Positions 36,705-46,480 of a DNA stretch of 64,000 nucleotides are shown one piece after another. The notes below the pieces were generated by a model. It saw only the letters and a list, made by a program, of their open reading frames with translations. It was not told the DNA's origin and ran no database searches. How positions within the stretch are numbered: position 1 is the stretch's first letter; each line of letters opens with the position of its first letter. The DNA lies in the NCBI RefSeq assembly GCF_038397715.1, contig NZ_CP151633.1, positions 124,001 to 188,000 of the forward strand, written 5' to 3'. This DNA is from Microbacterium sp. LWO14-1.2. GTDB lineage: Bacteria; Actinomycetota; Actinomycetes; Actinomycetales; Microbacteriaceae. The position numbers and the translations under genes were made by a program.

Positions 36705-37693
36705 CCGCCGCCGCACCCGAGGGGCGCAAGCTCCTCCGACTCGAGATCCGGAACGCCGAGACTCCCATCGAGCGCAAGCCCGAGTGGATCAAGACCAAGG
36801 CCAAGATGGGCCCGGAGTACACGGCTCTCCACTCGCTCGTGAAGAGCGAAGACCTGCACACGGTATGCCAGGAAGCCGGCTGCCCCAACATCTTCGAGTG
36901 CTGGGAGGACCGCGAGGCCACGTTCCTCATCGGCGGTTCGCAGTGCACGAGGCGGTGCGACTTCTGTCAGATCGACACCGGCAAGCCGGACGCCTACGAC
37001 ACGGACGAGCCCCGCCGCGTGGCGGAGAGCGTGCAGCGGATGGGCCTGCGCTACGCCACCGTGACGAGCGTCGCGCGCGACGACCTGCCCGACACCGGCG
37101 CCTGGCTGAACGCCGAGACGGTGCGGCGGATCCATGCGCTCAACCCCAACACGGGGGTCGAGCTCCTCGCGAACGAGCACAACGCCGACCCCGCGTTCCT
37201 CGGCCAGATCTTCGAGGCACGCCCCGAGGTCTTCGCGCACAACGTGGAGACCGTCCCGCGGATCTTCAAGCGCATCCGCCCGGCGTTCAAGTACGAGCGC
37301 TCTCTCGACGTGATCACCCAGGGACGCGACGCCGGGCTCATCACGAAGTCCAACCTGATCCTCGGAATGGGCGAGGAGCCGGAAGAGGTCGTCCAGGCGC
37401 TCAACGACCTGCACGAGGCCGGCTGCGACATCATCACGATCACCCAGTACCTCCGCCCGTCGCCGCGGCACCTCCCTGTCGCACGCTGGGTGAAGCCCGC
37501 GGAGTTCGTCGAGTTCAAGGAGGAGGCGGAGCGCATCGGATTCCTCGGTGTGCTCGCCGGACCGCTCGTGCGCTCGTCGTACCGGGCCGGGCGGCTGTGG
37601 GCGCAGTCGATGACGTCGAAGGGACGCGAGATCCCGGCGCACCTGGCGCACATCGCGGAGAGCGCAGACCTCGGCTTCGCCCAGGCGGTCTGA
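36701..37693 (+). CDS. lipA: lipoyl synthase
   Basis: 330 residues. Radical SAM enzyme that inserts two sulfurs into octanoyl groups. It has both iron-sulfur sites: the auxiliary cluster set [12 protein letters not shown] (about 47-58) and the radical [11 protein letters not shown] (about 78-85). The C-terminal RSSYRAG Ser/Arg motif is also present. It acts directly on LipB's product. Confidence 0.97.
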   Translation: MTAAAPEGRKLLRLEIRNAETPIERKPEWIKTKAKMGPEYTALHSLVKSEDLHTVCQEAGCPNIFECWEDREATFLIGGSQCTRRCDFCQIDTGKPDAYDTDEPRRVAESVQRMGLRYATVTSVARDDLPDTGAWLNAETVRRIHALNPNTGVELLANEHNADPAFLGQIFEARPEVFAHNVETVPRIFKRIRPAFKYERSLDVITQGRDAGLITKSNLILGMGEEPEEVVQALNDLHEAGCDIITITQYLRPSPRHLPVARWVKPAEFVEFKEEAERIGFLGVLAGPLVRSSYRAGRLWAQSMTSKGREIPAHLAHIAESADLGFAQAV

Positions 37694-37702
37694 GATCGGG
37701 CA

Positions 37703-37727
37703 GAGCGCCGACTGTCAGTCGGCGCTC
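37703..37727. terminator. terminator between lipA and the convergent DUF2004 gene
   Basis: Perfect 11-bp stem (37703-37713 with 37717-37727), 3-nt loop. It overlaps the stop codon of the minus-strand gene (37715-37717), so the same hairpin ends both transcripts. Confidence 0.8.
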
Positions 37728-38215
37728 ATGACCGACAGCACGGCACCGTCGGAGCCGAGGTTCACCAGCAGCACGTCGTCGGTCGTGTCGGCGTCGAGCG
37801 CGTACTCGAGCACAGCGAACGGCTCGGAACCACCGTGCTCGTCCGCCAGGATCGTCATGCTCATGAGCCGCAGCGACCGGATGATGTCGACAGCAGCGTC
37901 GCCGCTGACGTCGATCAGCACGTCTTCGAGCTCCTCGCCGTAGGCCTCCTGCTGCTGCAGGATGTACTCGGTCACCTCGCTGGTGCGGTCGTCGACCTCG
38001 GAGAGCATGCTGCGACGGGCGGTGCCGTCCACCGTCTCGAGGCCGGCGATAAGAGACGCCGCGATGTCGAGGGCATCGGCCGACACGTCATCCTGATCAG
38101 GAGCCGTCAGGTCGACCGTGACACTCTGATCGCCGAGTTCCACGGTCTCCGACCAGAAGATCGAGCCGTCGGGGCCCGACGACAAGAGTCCGAAGTAATC
38201 GTGTTCGATCGCCAT
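37715..38215 (-). CDS. DUF2004-like protein
   Basis: 166 residues, acidic, no signal or membrane segment. The start MAIEHDYFGLL with an aromatic-rich strand (GSIFWSETVELGDQSVTVDL) and a helical middle (about 70-120) resembles actinobacterial DUF2004 proteins; the family call is from memory and the function is unknown. It starts 55 bp after the ftsY stop, so it may be downstream of... the smc-ftsY transcript on the same strand. Confidence 0.7.
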   Translation of the reverse strand: MAIEHDYFGLLSSGPDGSIFWSETVELGDQSVTVDLTAPDQDDVSADALDIAASLIAGLETVDGTARRSMLSEVDDRTSEVTEYILQQQEAYGEELEDVLIDVSGDAAVDIIRSLRLMSMTILADEHGGSEPFAVLEYALDADTTDDVLLVNLGSDGAVLSVMSAD

Positions 38216-38270
38216 AACGCTATGAAACCAGCCTCGTGGTCGCGGCGGTAGTCCTGTGCACGTCGTGTCG

Positions 38271-39143
<873 letters not shown>

Positions 39144-39170
39144 GACTCCAGCCTATCCGCGCGGGGCCAC

Positions 39171-42100
39171 TCAGACCGCGGCAGCGGCGGCGCGGTCGCC
39201 GACGCGCTGCCCGACGACGGCGGACACGCCGTCCTGTCGCATCGAGACGCCGTAGAGGGCGTCTGCGATCTCCATGGTGCGCTTCTGATGCGTGATGACC
39301 AGCAGTTGCGAGCTCTCACGCAACTGCTCGAACACGGTCAGCAGACGACCGAGGTTCGCGTCGTCGAGCGCGGCCTCGACCTCGTCGAGGATGTAGAACG
39401 GGCTCGGCCGCGCCTTGAAGATCGCCACGAGGAGTGCGACTGCGGCAAGGGAGCGCTCACCGCCGGAGAGCAGCGACAGCCGCTCGATCTTCTTCCCGAC
39501 GGGTCGGACCGAGACCTCGATGCCCGTCGTGAGCATGTTGTCGGGGTCGGTGAGGGAGATGCTGCCCGAGCCGCCGGGGAACAGCAGCGGGAAGACCTGC
39601 CCGAAGGCCTCCTTGGTGTCCTCGAACGCACTGGCGAAGATCGTCTGCATCCGCTCGTCGAGGTCGGCGATGATGGTCAGCAGGTCCTGCCGCGTCTGTG
39701 TGAGATCGGCGAGCTGCTCGGTCAAGAAGGCATGCCGCTGTTCGAGGGCCGCGAACTCCTCGAGCGCGAGGGGGTTCACGCGACCCAGTTGAGCGAGCTT
39801 GCGCTCGGCGTCGGCGAGGCGACGCTGCTGGATGCGGCGGTCGAACGGGATGGCCGTGTCGTCGAGCAGTTCGCCGTCCGCGGGCTCGGCCCCGGGATCC
39901 CGCGGAACCAGCTGATCCGGACCATATTCCGCGACGAGAATATCTTCGTCGAGAGCCAGCTCCGAGGCGACGCGTTCGAGCAGGCTGTTGAGGTGCAGCT
40001 TCTTCTCGTGGATCTGCAGTTCCAGGCCGTGGACGCTCTCGGTGAGGCCTGCGAGGCGCTCGCGCAGCGACGTCTCCTGCGCTCGGAGAGCGGTCAGCTC
40101 CTCGTTCTGCGCGGAGCGCGCAGCCTCGGCCTCCCCCAACGCGAGGCGGGCTTCGGCCACGGAGCGGTCGATCGAGTCCAGGATGCGCGGGAGCTCTGAC
40201 GCGACGCCCGACGCCGCCTCCCGCTGAGCGCGACGGATCACCGCGCGACGCGCTGCCTCCGCCGCGGCATCCCGTTCCTGCTCGCGCTGACGCTCCAGGC
40301 TCGCGACCCGTGCCTGGGCCGCGCGGACGCGCTCCCGCAACGTCTCGATCTCCAGGCGGGCTCTGACCTCGCCCTCGCGCGCGAGCTCCAGAGCCTCCAG
40401 CAGACCGTCTCGGGCGGAGGCGTCGAGGACGGGCCGGGGTGCCGACACCGCCTCGTCGAGCTCTGTCTTCGCGCGGGCGGCCTTCGCCTCTGCTTCCTCC
40501 ACGGCGGACTGCGCCTGAGCCAGTCCCGCCTCGAGCCGGTCGCACTCCGCGACCGCCGACTCGTGGGTGACCGTGATCCGGTTGACCTGCTCCGCATGGC
40601 TCGCGAGCGCCGCATCGTGCTCGCGCAGGGCGCGCAGCGCGTCCTTCGACTGCCGCCGCGTCGTCTCGACGATCTCGTTCGCATCCTCGCGGGCCTCGCG
40701 CAGCGAGTCGACGATGACCTGCACCTCCGCGAGGCGCTCCTTCGCGGCATCCCGCTCCGCAGCGAGCTCGAGTCGCGACCGCTCTCCGCCGGATCCCGTG
40801 CGGAGGGTCTGCGCCGTGACCACGTCTCCCGTGGTCGTCACGACGGTCGTCGTCGTGTCGCCGAGAGCGTCCAGCGCGCTGCGCGCTGCGCGAGCCTCGT
40901 CGAGGTCGCCGGCGATGAGCACGTGCGAGAGGATGCCGAGCACCCCGGCGGGCGCCGTGACCGTGTCGACGGCGGGCGTGACCCCCGGAAGCTCCGGCAG
41001 CCGGACGGCAGGCCGGATCGCATCGGCGACGACGAAGTCGACGACTCCCCGGCCCTGCGACGCGGCATCGGATGCCAGCGCGAAGGCCTGCGCCGCCTCG
41101 TCCACCAGGACGCCCTCGGCCAGCGGGCCGAGCACGGCGGCGATCGCCGCCTCGAACCCGGACTTCACCTGGACCGCGTCGCCGACGAGACCGCGGATGC
41201 CGTCTCCCCCGGTCTTCACGATCTCGGCCGCCCCTCCGGACAGGGCGAGGGCGCTCCCCAGGGCCGCGGCCTTCGCCGTGAGGGCGTCGACCTCGCGCTC
41301 CGCCGCGTGCAGCCGTTCGCGAAGCGTCTCCCGCTCCGCCTCGGCGGCCGTCGCCGCGCGCTGGGCGCTCTCGTAGGCGGCCGAGTACTCGGCGGCGGTA
41401 CCCTCGGGGGCTTCCGCGGTATCGATGGCCTCCAGCGCCTCTGCGGCCTCTCGGCGTCGGGTGTGCGCGGCTTCGAGAGCGTTCTCCTGCCGGAGCACTG
41501 CGCCGCGCACCGCCGCCAGCGCGGACGCCGCAGCATCCGCGGCGCCGCGCAGCGAGGTCAACCGCATGTCGTATTCCGAGACGAGGGCGCTCTGCTCGGC
41601 GATGTCGACGTCGAGCGTGTCGAGCTCTGCACGGGCGCTGACGACCTCGCGGCTGGCGGCCGCCGCGGCATCCTGCGCGTCGCCGAGCCCTGCGGAGATC
41701 TCCGTGATCTCCGCCTTGGCCTCGTCGATCGTGCTCTGCGTGACGGTCACCGCGGTCACCGCGGCGTCGTCCTCTTCGGACCCGAGCAGGGCGAGTCGTT
41801 GGTTGGCGAGCGTGTACAGACCGCGCATGCGCTCCTGCACCTGCTCGAGCCCGAACGCCACCCCGCGAGCCTGATCGACGGCCACCGAGTTCTGGTCCTG
41901 CTCGAGGCGCGCGATGTTCGCACGCACGGCCTCCGCCTGATCCGAGAGCACGAGCCGCTCGGTGTGACGCTCATGCTCCGTCCGCGTGTGATCGGCCAAC
42001 GCTGTGCGCAGGGCGACGACGTCGTCGGCGAAGATCCGCGCCTTGGCATCCCGCACGACCGCTGCGATCGTCTGCGCTTCGCGCGCGATCTCGGCCTGAC

Positions 42101-42719
42101 GGCCCAGTGGTTTCAGCTGGCGGCGGATCTCCCCGGCGAGATCGCTCAGACGCGTGAGATTCGTCTCCATCGCATCGAGCTTGCGCAGGGTCTTCTCCTT
42201 GCGCCGGCGATGCTTGAGGATCCCGGCGGCCTCCTCGATGAAGCCGCGACGGTCCTCGGGCGAAGCCTGCAGGACGGTGTCGAGACGCCCCTGGCCGACG
42301 ATGACGTGCATCTCGCGGCCGAGACCCGAGTCGCTGAGCAGCTCCTGCACGTCGAGAAGTCGGCAGGACTCGCCGTTGATCGCGTACTCGCTCGATCCGT
42401 TGCGGAAGAGCGTGCGGCTGATGGTGACCTCGGCGTACTCGATCGGCAGGGCGCCGTCGGCATTGTCGATCGTCAGCTGCACCTCCGCACGGCCGAGCGG
42501 ACCTCGCGTCGACGTACCGGCGAAGATGACGTCCTCCATCTTCCCGCCGCGAAGGGTCTTCGCGCCTTGCTCCCCCATCACCCACGCGAGAGCATCGACG
42601 ACATTCGACTTGCCCGAGCCGTTCGGCCCGACGATGCACGTCACGCCCGGTTCGAAGACGAAGCTGGTCGGCTGCGCGAAGGACTTGAACCCCTTGAGGG
42701 TCAGGCTCTTCAGATGCAT
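39171..42719 (-). CDS. smc: chromosome segregation protein SMC
   Basis: 1182 residues, full length. N-terminal head with Walker A GPNGSGKSN (31-39), two long coiled coils, a hinge at about 500-650 rich in Gly and Val, and C-terminal head with the ABC signature LSGGERSL (from about 1084) and Walker B YILDEVEAALDD (about 1109). It forms the ring that organises the chromosome with ScpA and ScpB, which are not in this window. It is first of smc-ftsY on the minus strand. Confidence 0.97.
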   Translation of the reverse strand: MHLKSLTLKGFKSFAQPTSFVFEPGVTCIVGPNGSGKSNVVDALAWVMGEQGAKTLRGGKMEDVIFAGTSTRGPLGRAEVQLTIDNADGALPIEYAEVTISRTLFRNGSSEYAINGESCRLLDVQELLSDSGLGREMHVIVGQGRLDTVLQASPEDRRGFIEEAAGILKHRRRKEKTLRKLDAMETNLTRLSDLAGEIRRQLKPLGRQAEIAREAQTIAAVVRDAKARIFADDVVALRTALADHTRTEHERHTERLVLSDQAEAVRANIARLEQDQNSVAVDQARGVAFGLEQVQERMRGLYTLANQRLALLGSEEDDAAVTAVTVTQSTIDEAKAEITEISAGLGDAQDAAAAASREVVSARAELDTLDVDIAEQSALVSEYDMRLTSLRGAADAAASALAAVRGAVLRQENALEAAHTRRREAAEALEAIDTAEAPEGTAAEYSAAYESAQRAATAAEAERETLRERLHAAEREVDALTAKAAALGSALALSGGAAEIVKTGGDGIRGLVGDAVQVKSGFEAAIAAVLGPLAEGVLVDEAAQAFALASDAASQGRGVVDFVVADAIRPAVRLPELPGVTPAVDTVTAPAGVLGILSHVLIAGDLDEARAARSALDALGDTTTTVVTTTGDVVTAQTLRTGSGGERSRLELAAERDAAKERLAEVQVIVDSLREAREDANEIVETTRRQSKDALRALREHDAALASHAEQVNRITVTHESAVAECDRLEAGLAQAQSAVEEAEAKAARAKTELDEAVSAPRPVLDASARDGLLEALELAREGEVRARLEIETLRERVRAAQARVASLERQREQERDAAAEAARRAVIRRAQREAASGVASELPRILDSIDRSVAEARLALGEAEAARSAQNEELTALRAQETSLRERLAGLTESVHGLELQIHEKKLHLNSLLERVASELALDEDILVAEYGPDQLVPRDPGAEPADGELLDDTAIPFDRRIQQRRLADAERKLAQLGRVNPLALEEFAALEQRHAFLTEQLADLTQTRQDLLTIIADLDERMQTIFASAFEDTKEAFGQVFPLLFPGGSGSISLTDPDNMLTTGIEVSVRPVGKKIERLSLLSGGERSLAAVALLVAIFKARPSPFYILDEVEAALDDANLGRLLTVFEQLRESSQLLVITHQKRTMEIADALYGVSMRQDGVSAVVGQRVGDRAAAAAV

Positions 42720-42846
42720 GCGCGTACCGCGCTTCCGGGCTGGATCACGCCCATACGCTACCGGAATCCCGCGCCAGGACCGGCATCCCGCGCGGTGCGG
42801 AGGCGATCGTCCCGACGCCGCGACACGCCGGACACGCCCGGGATGC

Positions 42847-42876
42847 TTGACGTCAGCTGTGAGCTTTCGCTACCGT
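42847..42876 (+). promoter_or_regulatory. promoter of the GNAT cassette
   Basis: -35 TTGACG (42847-42852) and -10 TACCGT (42871-42876) with an 18-bp spacer, near the primary sigma factor consensus. A start near 42883 would leave only about 29 nt before the 36-codon ORF. The gap between smc and this promoter (42720-42846) shows nothing. Confidence 0.65.
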
Positions 42877-42911
42877 GAACCTCCGGATCGCCACACGAAA
42901 GGAGGTTACCG

Positions 42912-43022
42912 ATGATGATCACTCAGCTGAACGCACAGGCTACAGGCCTCGCCGCGCCCTTTGCGCCGCGCCTTGCGCACTCGGTAACCGCCGGCATCCG
43001 TCGTAGCAGCGCTCTGTCCTAG
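42912..43022 (+). CDS. 36-residue peptide ORF at the head of the GNAT cassette (leader peptide or small protein)
   Basis: The ATG at 42912 has AAAGGAGGT (42898-42906), a 9-base match to the 16S anti-Shine-Dalgarno, five bases upstream, better than any other gene here. The peptide starts MMITQLNAQATGLAAPF and ends HSVTAGIRRSSALS. It has no hydrophobic span, so it is not a membrane toxin. It is the first ORF of the transcript. It could regulate the genes below through ribosome stalling, or be a small protein in its own right. No amino acid run points to a specific attenuator. Confidence 0.6.
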   Translation: MMITQLNAQATGLAAPFAPRLAHSVTAGIRRSSALS

Positions 43023-43239
43023 AGCCGCAGCAGCAGGACTCTTCCCGCTATCGGGCGTCCGACTCGCGCGCCATCGTGCCGCCTCGCCCTGATCCTCAGG
43101 ATCACGGCTTCCCGCCGACCCCGGCGTCCCCGCCCCGCGGCCTCCCGGGCTCGTGCTCCCACCGCGCCACCCCTCCTCTCGAGGGGTCTGCGCCGTCTGC
43201 GTCACCGCACTCACACCATCACCACTCGAAGGAATCATC
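43023..43239 (+). promoter_or_regulatory. 217-nt spacer with two small hairpins
   Basis: No gene is supported. It holds TGATCC-TCA-GGATCA (43091-43104 region, with outer T-A making arms 43090-43096 and 43098-43104) and ACCCCTC-N5-GAGGGGT (43169-43175 and 43181-43187). Neither has a T-run. Length and structure between a well-translated short ORF and the next gene fit a regulatory leader. Confidence 0.4.
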
Positions 43240-43518
43240 GTGAACACCACGCTGCACCGTTCCACCACTCACCCACCGGATACCGAGGACCAGCAGGTCC
43301 TCCACATCCCCGCACCCGACGACCTGCGTCGCCTCGCGCTCGCAGACCGTCTCTCCCTCCGCATCGGCCTGTGGTTGCTGCAGAGGGCGCAGCGCCCGCG
43401 ACGGGAACGCCGCTCGTCCCGCGTCTCCGGCGATCTGCTCGCTCTCGACCGACGGGAACGCTCCGTCGCCGAGACGTACGCCCTGCTCACCTTCGACCTG
43501 CAGCGCCAGCTGCGCTGA
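43240..43518 (+). CDS. hypothetical protein, 92 residues
   Basis: The GTG at 43240 has GAAGGAA six bases upstream. The protein is rich in Arg and Leu: HIPAPDDLRRLALADRLSLR, then a basic patch (QRAQRPRRERRSSR) and a C-terminal helix. It has no Cys, signal or clear transmembrane segment, so it is probably cytoplasmic and may bind nucleic acid or a partner. It ends 13 bp before the first GNAT gene. I recognise no family. Confidence 0.65.
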   Translation: MNTTLHRSTTHPPDTEDQQVLHIPAPDDLRRLALADRLSLRIGLWLLQRAQRPRRERRSSRVSGDLLALDRRERSVAETYALLTFDLQRQLR

Positions 43519-43531
43519 TCGGAAGAACATC

Positions 43532-44620
43532 ATGAGCATCGTGCTCACCGAAGATGCGACGCTGCATCCGCTCGTGCTCCCGGCGCGGGCGGATGCGGCA
43601 GACGCGGGCGAGTTCCGCGAACTCGCCCGCGTCCGCAACGACGTCTATCGCGCGATCACCGGACGCGACGAACAGGACCTCGAGCCCGAGGCACTGCTGC
43701 CACTGCTGAGGTCGCGTCCGGAACGCACCACGACCGTCTGGGCCGTCCGAGTCGCGGGCGAGATCGTCGGACGCGCTGTCGTCGACATCCCCCACGAGGA
43801 GGGGTCGCGCACGGCGATCGCGAGCATCGAGATCCACCCGCGGGTGTGGGGCCGGGGCATCGGGACCGCCGTGCTCCCTCACATCGAAGCAGCAGCCCGG
43901 CAACACGGCAGGACCGTCATCCAGAACTGGACCGAGCAGCCGGCATCCTCGGGCGACCGGATCACCGCGCGCACCGGACACGGAAGCGTGCCGGACGACC
44001 ACGTCTCCCGGTTCCTGCTGCGCCACGGCTTCTCGCTGGAACAGGTGTACCGGGTGAGTCGGCTCGACCTCGATGGTCCCGCTGCGGGCCGTTCGGCCGC
44101 CCTCCACGACGACGCTATCCGCGCAGCCGTCGGATACCGTGTGCTGCAGTGGGAGGTGCCCACCCCGCCCGAGCATCTCGACGGCTACGCGTGGTTGAAG
44201 TCCCGGATGTCGACCGACGCTCCCTCCGCGGGCCTGGAAGCCGACGAGGAAAGGTGGGACGCCGAGCGCGTCGTCGCCGGGGAGAAGCGCATCGTCGAGA
44301 TGCGTCAACGCCTGCTCGTCACCGTCGCGCAGCATCTCGAGAGCGGCGAGCTGGCCGCTTTCACCGAGATCGGCATCGGACCCGACATGACGGCCACCAC
44401 TCACCAGCACGACACACTGGTGCTCCGCGAGCACCGCGGGCACCGCCTGGGGCAGTTGGTCAAGTGCGCGTCGCTCGCCACGTGGCGCGACCTCGCCCCG
44501 CAGTCGCGAGCCGTCGTCACCTACAACGCCGAGGAGAACCGGCCCATGCTCTCCATCAACGAAGCCATGGGCTTCGAGGCCATCGCGTACGAAGGCGCAT
44601 GGCGGAAGGACCTCTCATGA
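43532..44620 (+). CDS. double-domain GNAT N-acetyltransferase (copy 1)
   Basis: 362 residues with two GNAT domains. The first has the acetyl-CoA loop VWGRGIGTAVL (about 106-116). The second, at about 210-362, has HRGHRLGQLVKCASLATW and ends TYNAEENRPMLSINEAMGFE, both strongly conserved with the next gene. The layout recalls mycothiol synthase-like two-domain acetyltransferases, but substrate is unknown. It overlaps the next gene by 4 bp. Confidence 0.85.
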   Translation: MSIVLTEDATLHPLVLPARADAADAGEFRELARVRNDVYRAITGRDEQDLEPEALLPLLRSRPERTTTVWAVRVAGEIVGRAVVDIPHEEGSRTAIASIEIHPRVWGRGIGTAVLPHIEAAARQHGRTVIQNWTEQPASSGDRITARTGHGSVPDDHVSRFLLRHGFSLEQVYRVSRLDLDGPAAGRSAALHDDAIRAAVGYRVLQWEVPTPPEHLDGYAWLKSRMSTDAPSAGLEADEERWDAERVVAGEKRIVEMRQRLLVTVAQHLESGELAAFTEIGIGPDMTATTHQHDTLVLREHRGHRLGQLVKCASLATWRDLAPQSRAVVTYNAEENRPMLSINEAMGFEAIAYEGAWRKDLS

Positions 44621-45699
44621 CCACGTCCACACTGACGATCACGCCGCTCATCGTGCCCGCGTCCCTCGAGAGCGACGACGCGGGGGACTTCCTCGCCTAC
44701 GGCGAGCTCAATCGCCTCGTCTGCGATGAGGCGACCGGCATCCCTGACCTCGCTCCGAACGCGGCGCAGATGCTGCCGGCGTGGCAGGACCAGACCGACA
44801 CGCTGCACACCGGTTTCGTGGCGAGGATCAACGACCGGATCGCCGGCATGATCACGATCGACTACGCCAGGGAGGCCGATGCGCAGGCCGCTGAGATCGA
44901 CGTGCTCGTGGCGCGCCGCTTCGCCGGAATGGGAGTCGAGAATGCTCTCCTGTCCCGCGCGGAAGAGGAGGCGCGCGCACATGGCCGGTCCCTCATCCAG
45001 GCGTGGTCACTGCACCGCCCGATCGAGACGGATCATATGATCGTGCCCCGGACAGGGTGGGGCCGGATCCCGGCCACGGCTCTCTCCGACGCGCTCGAGG
45101 CAGACGGCTTCGTGTGCGAGCAGGTCGAACGCAACAGCGAACTCGATCTGCGCGCTGACCCGTCCGTGATCGAGGGCGCCCTCGACGAAGCCCTCGCCGT
45201 CGCCGGGCCGGACTATCGGATCGTGCAATGGATGGCACCGACCCCCGAGGAGTACCGGGACGGGTATGCGGGGATCCTCGCGCGCCTGTCGACGGATGCG
45301 CCGAGCGGCGACATGCAGTTCGTCGCCGAGGAATGGGACGCACAGCGCGTCGAACGCCGGGACGCGAGGTTGACCTCCGCGGGTCAGGCGTTCGCGGTCA
45401 CCGCGGTGCAGCATGTGCCGACCGGCGATCTCGTGGCGTACAACGAGCTGCTGATCGGGGCGGACCGCACGGCCACGACGCACCAGTTCGGCACCCTCGT
45501 ATCCAGCGCGCACCGCGGCCACAGGCTGGGCATGATCGTCAAGTGCGCGAACCTGCTGCGCTGGCGGGAGCTGATGCCCGACTCCCCCACCGTATCGACC
45601 TTCAACGCCGAGGAGAATCGTCCGATGCTGAGCATCAACGAAGCACTCGGCTTCCGGGCGGTGTCGTACGCCGGCGCCTGGCAGAAGCGGCTCTCGTGA
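44617..45699 (+). CDS. double-domain GNAT N-acetyltransferase (copy 2)
   Basis: 360 residues, a diverged tandem copy of the gene before it. The N-terminal domain has RRFAGMGVENALL in the acetyl-CoA loop position. The C-terminal domain repeats THQFGTLVSSAHRGHRLGM and FNAEENRPMLSINEALGF. Starts from the ATGA overlap at 44617, so both copies are translated together and could form a heterodimer. Substrate is unknown. Confidence 0.85.
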   Translation: MTTSTLTITPLIVPASLESDDAGDFLAYGELNRLVCDEATGIPDLAPNAAQMLPAWQDQTDTLHTGFVARINDRIAGMITIDYAREADAQAAEIDVLVARRFAGMGVENALLSRAEEEARAHGRSLIQAWSLHRPIETDHMIVPRTGWGRIPATALSDALEADGFVCEQVERNSELDLRADPSVIEGALDEALAVAGPDYRIVQWMAPTPEEYRDGYAGILARLSTDAPSGDMQFVAEEWDAQRVERRDARLTSAGQAFAVTAVQHVPTGDLVAYNELLIGADRTATTHQFGTLVSSAHRGHRLGMIVKCANLLRWRELMPDSPTVSTFNAEENRPMLSINEALGFRAVSYAGAWQKRLS

Positions 45700-45784
45700 G
45701 GATCATCCGAGCGATGTAGGGGGACGCCCACGGATCATCCGGGAAGCCGACGACGTATGCGAAGCGGCGGGCGAGGCTGGAAGC

Positions 45785-46480
45785 ATGAACGCATCCGTCC
45801 TCGAAGCCCGATCCCTCACGAAGTCCTACGGCACCACGCGCGCGCTCGCCGGGGTGGACCTGACTGTCCGCTCCGGCGAGTCCGTGGCGATCATGGGCGC
45901 CTCCGGATCGGGCAAGACCACGCTCCTGCACGTCCTCGCCGGCATCGTCACCCCGGACTCCGGCACCGTCACGTTCCAGCCGACCACCGGACACCCCGTC
46001 GAGCTGTCGGCCCTGGGCGAGTCGGCCCGGTCACGGTTGCGACGCGAGCGCTTCGGCTTCGTGTTCCAGCAGGGTCTGCTCATCCCCGAGCTCACCGCCG
46101 TCGAGAACGTCGCGCTCGCCTCCATGATCAACGGCGTGAAGAGAGCGGATGCCGTGCACCACGCGGCATCATGGCTCGCGGCACTCGGGCTCGCCGGAAT
46201 GGAGGACCGTCGCATCGGCGAGCTCTCCGGCGGCCAGGCGCAGCGTGTCGCGATCGCCCGTGCGCAGGCCACGGGCGCCGAGCTCGTCTTCGCAGACGAA
46301 CCGACCGGTGCGCTCGACTCGCACACCTCGCACGAGGTGATGGACGCTCTGCTCTGGTCGACCACGGGTCAGGGGCGGACGCTCCTCGTCGTCACCCATG
46401 ACCCCGAGGTGGCGGCCCGCTGCTCACGGGTCGTCTCGGTGCGCGACGGCCAGGTCGTCTCCCCGGCGGTGTCCGCATGA
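45785..46480 (+). CDS. ABC transporter ATP-binding protein (LolD/MacB type)
   Basis: 231 residues with all ABC motifs: Walker A GASGSGKTTLL (about 38-48), signature LSGGQAQRVAIARAQ, Walker B VFADEPTGALDS. The type matches FtsX-permease partners that export peptides, lipids or resist antibiotics. It follows the GNAT pair by 85 bp containing a repeated GGATCATCCG (45700-45709, 45732-45741), and overlaps the permease gene by 4 bp. Confidence 0.93.
   Translation: MNASVLEARSLTKSYGTTRALAGVDLTVRSGESVAIMGASGSGKTTLLHVLAGIVTPDSGTVTFQPTTGHPVELSALGESARSRLRRERFGFVFQQGLLIPELTAVENVALASMINGVKRADAVHHAASWLAALGLAGMEDRRIGELSGGQAQRVAIARAQATGAELVFADEPTGALDSHTSHEVMDALLWSTTGQGRTLLVVTHDPEVAARCSRVVSVRDGQVVSPAVSA

Noticed and set aside
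43846..45699. A 617-codon frame joining the end of GNAT copy 1 to copy 2
   Set aside because: The first half is an Arg-rich shadow of copy 1. Copy 2 starts properly at 44617.
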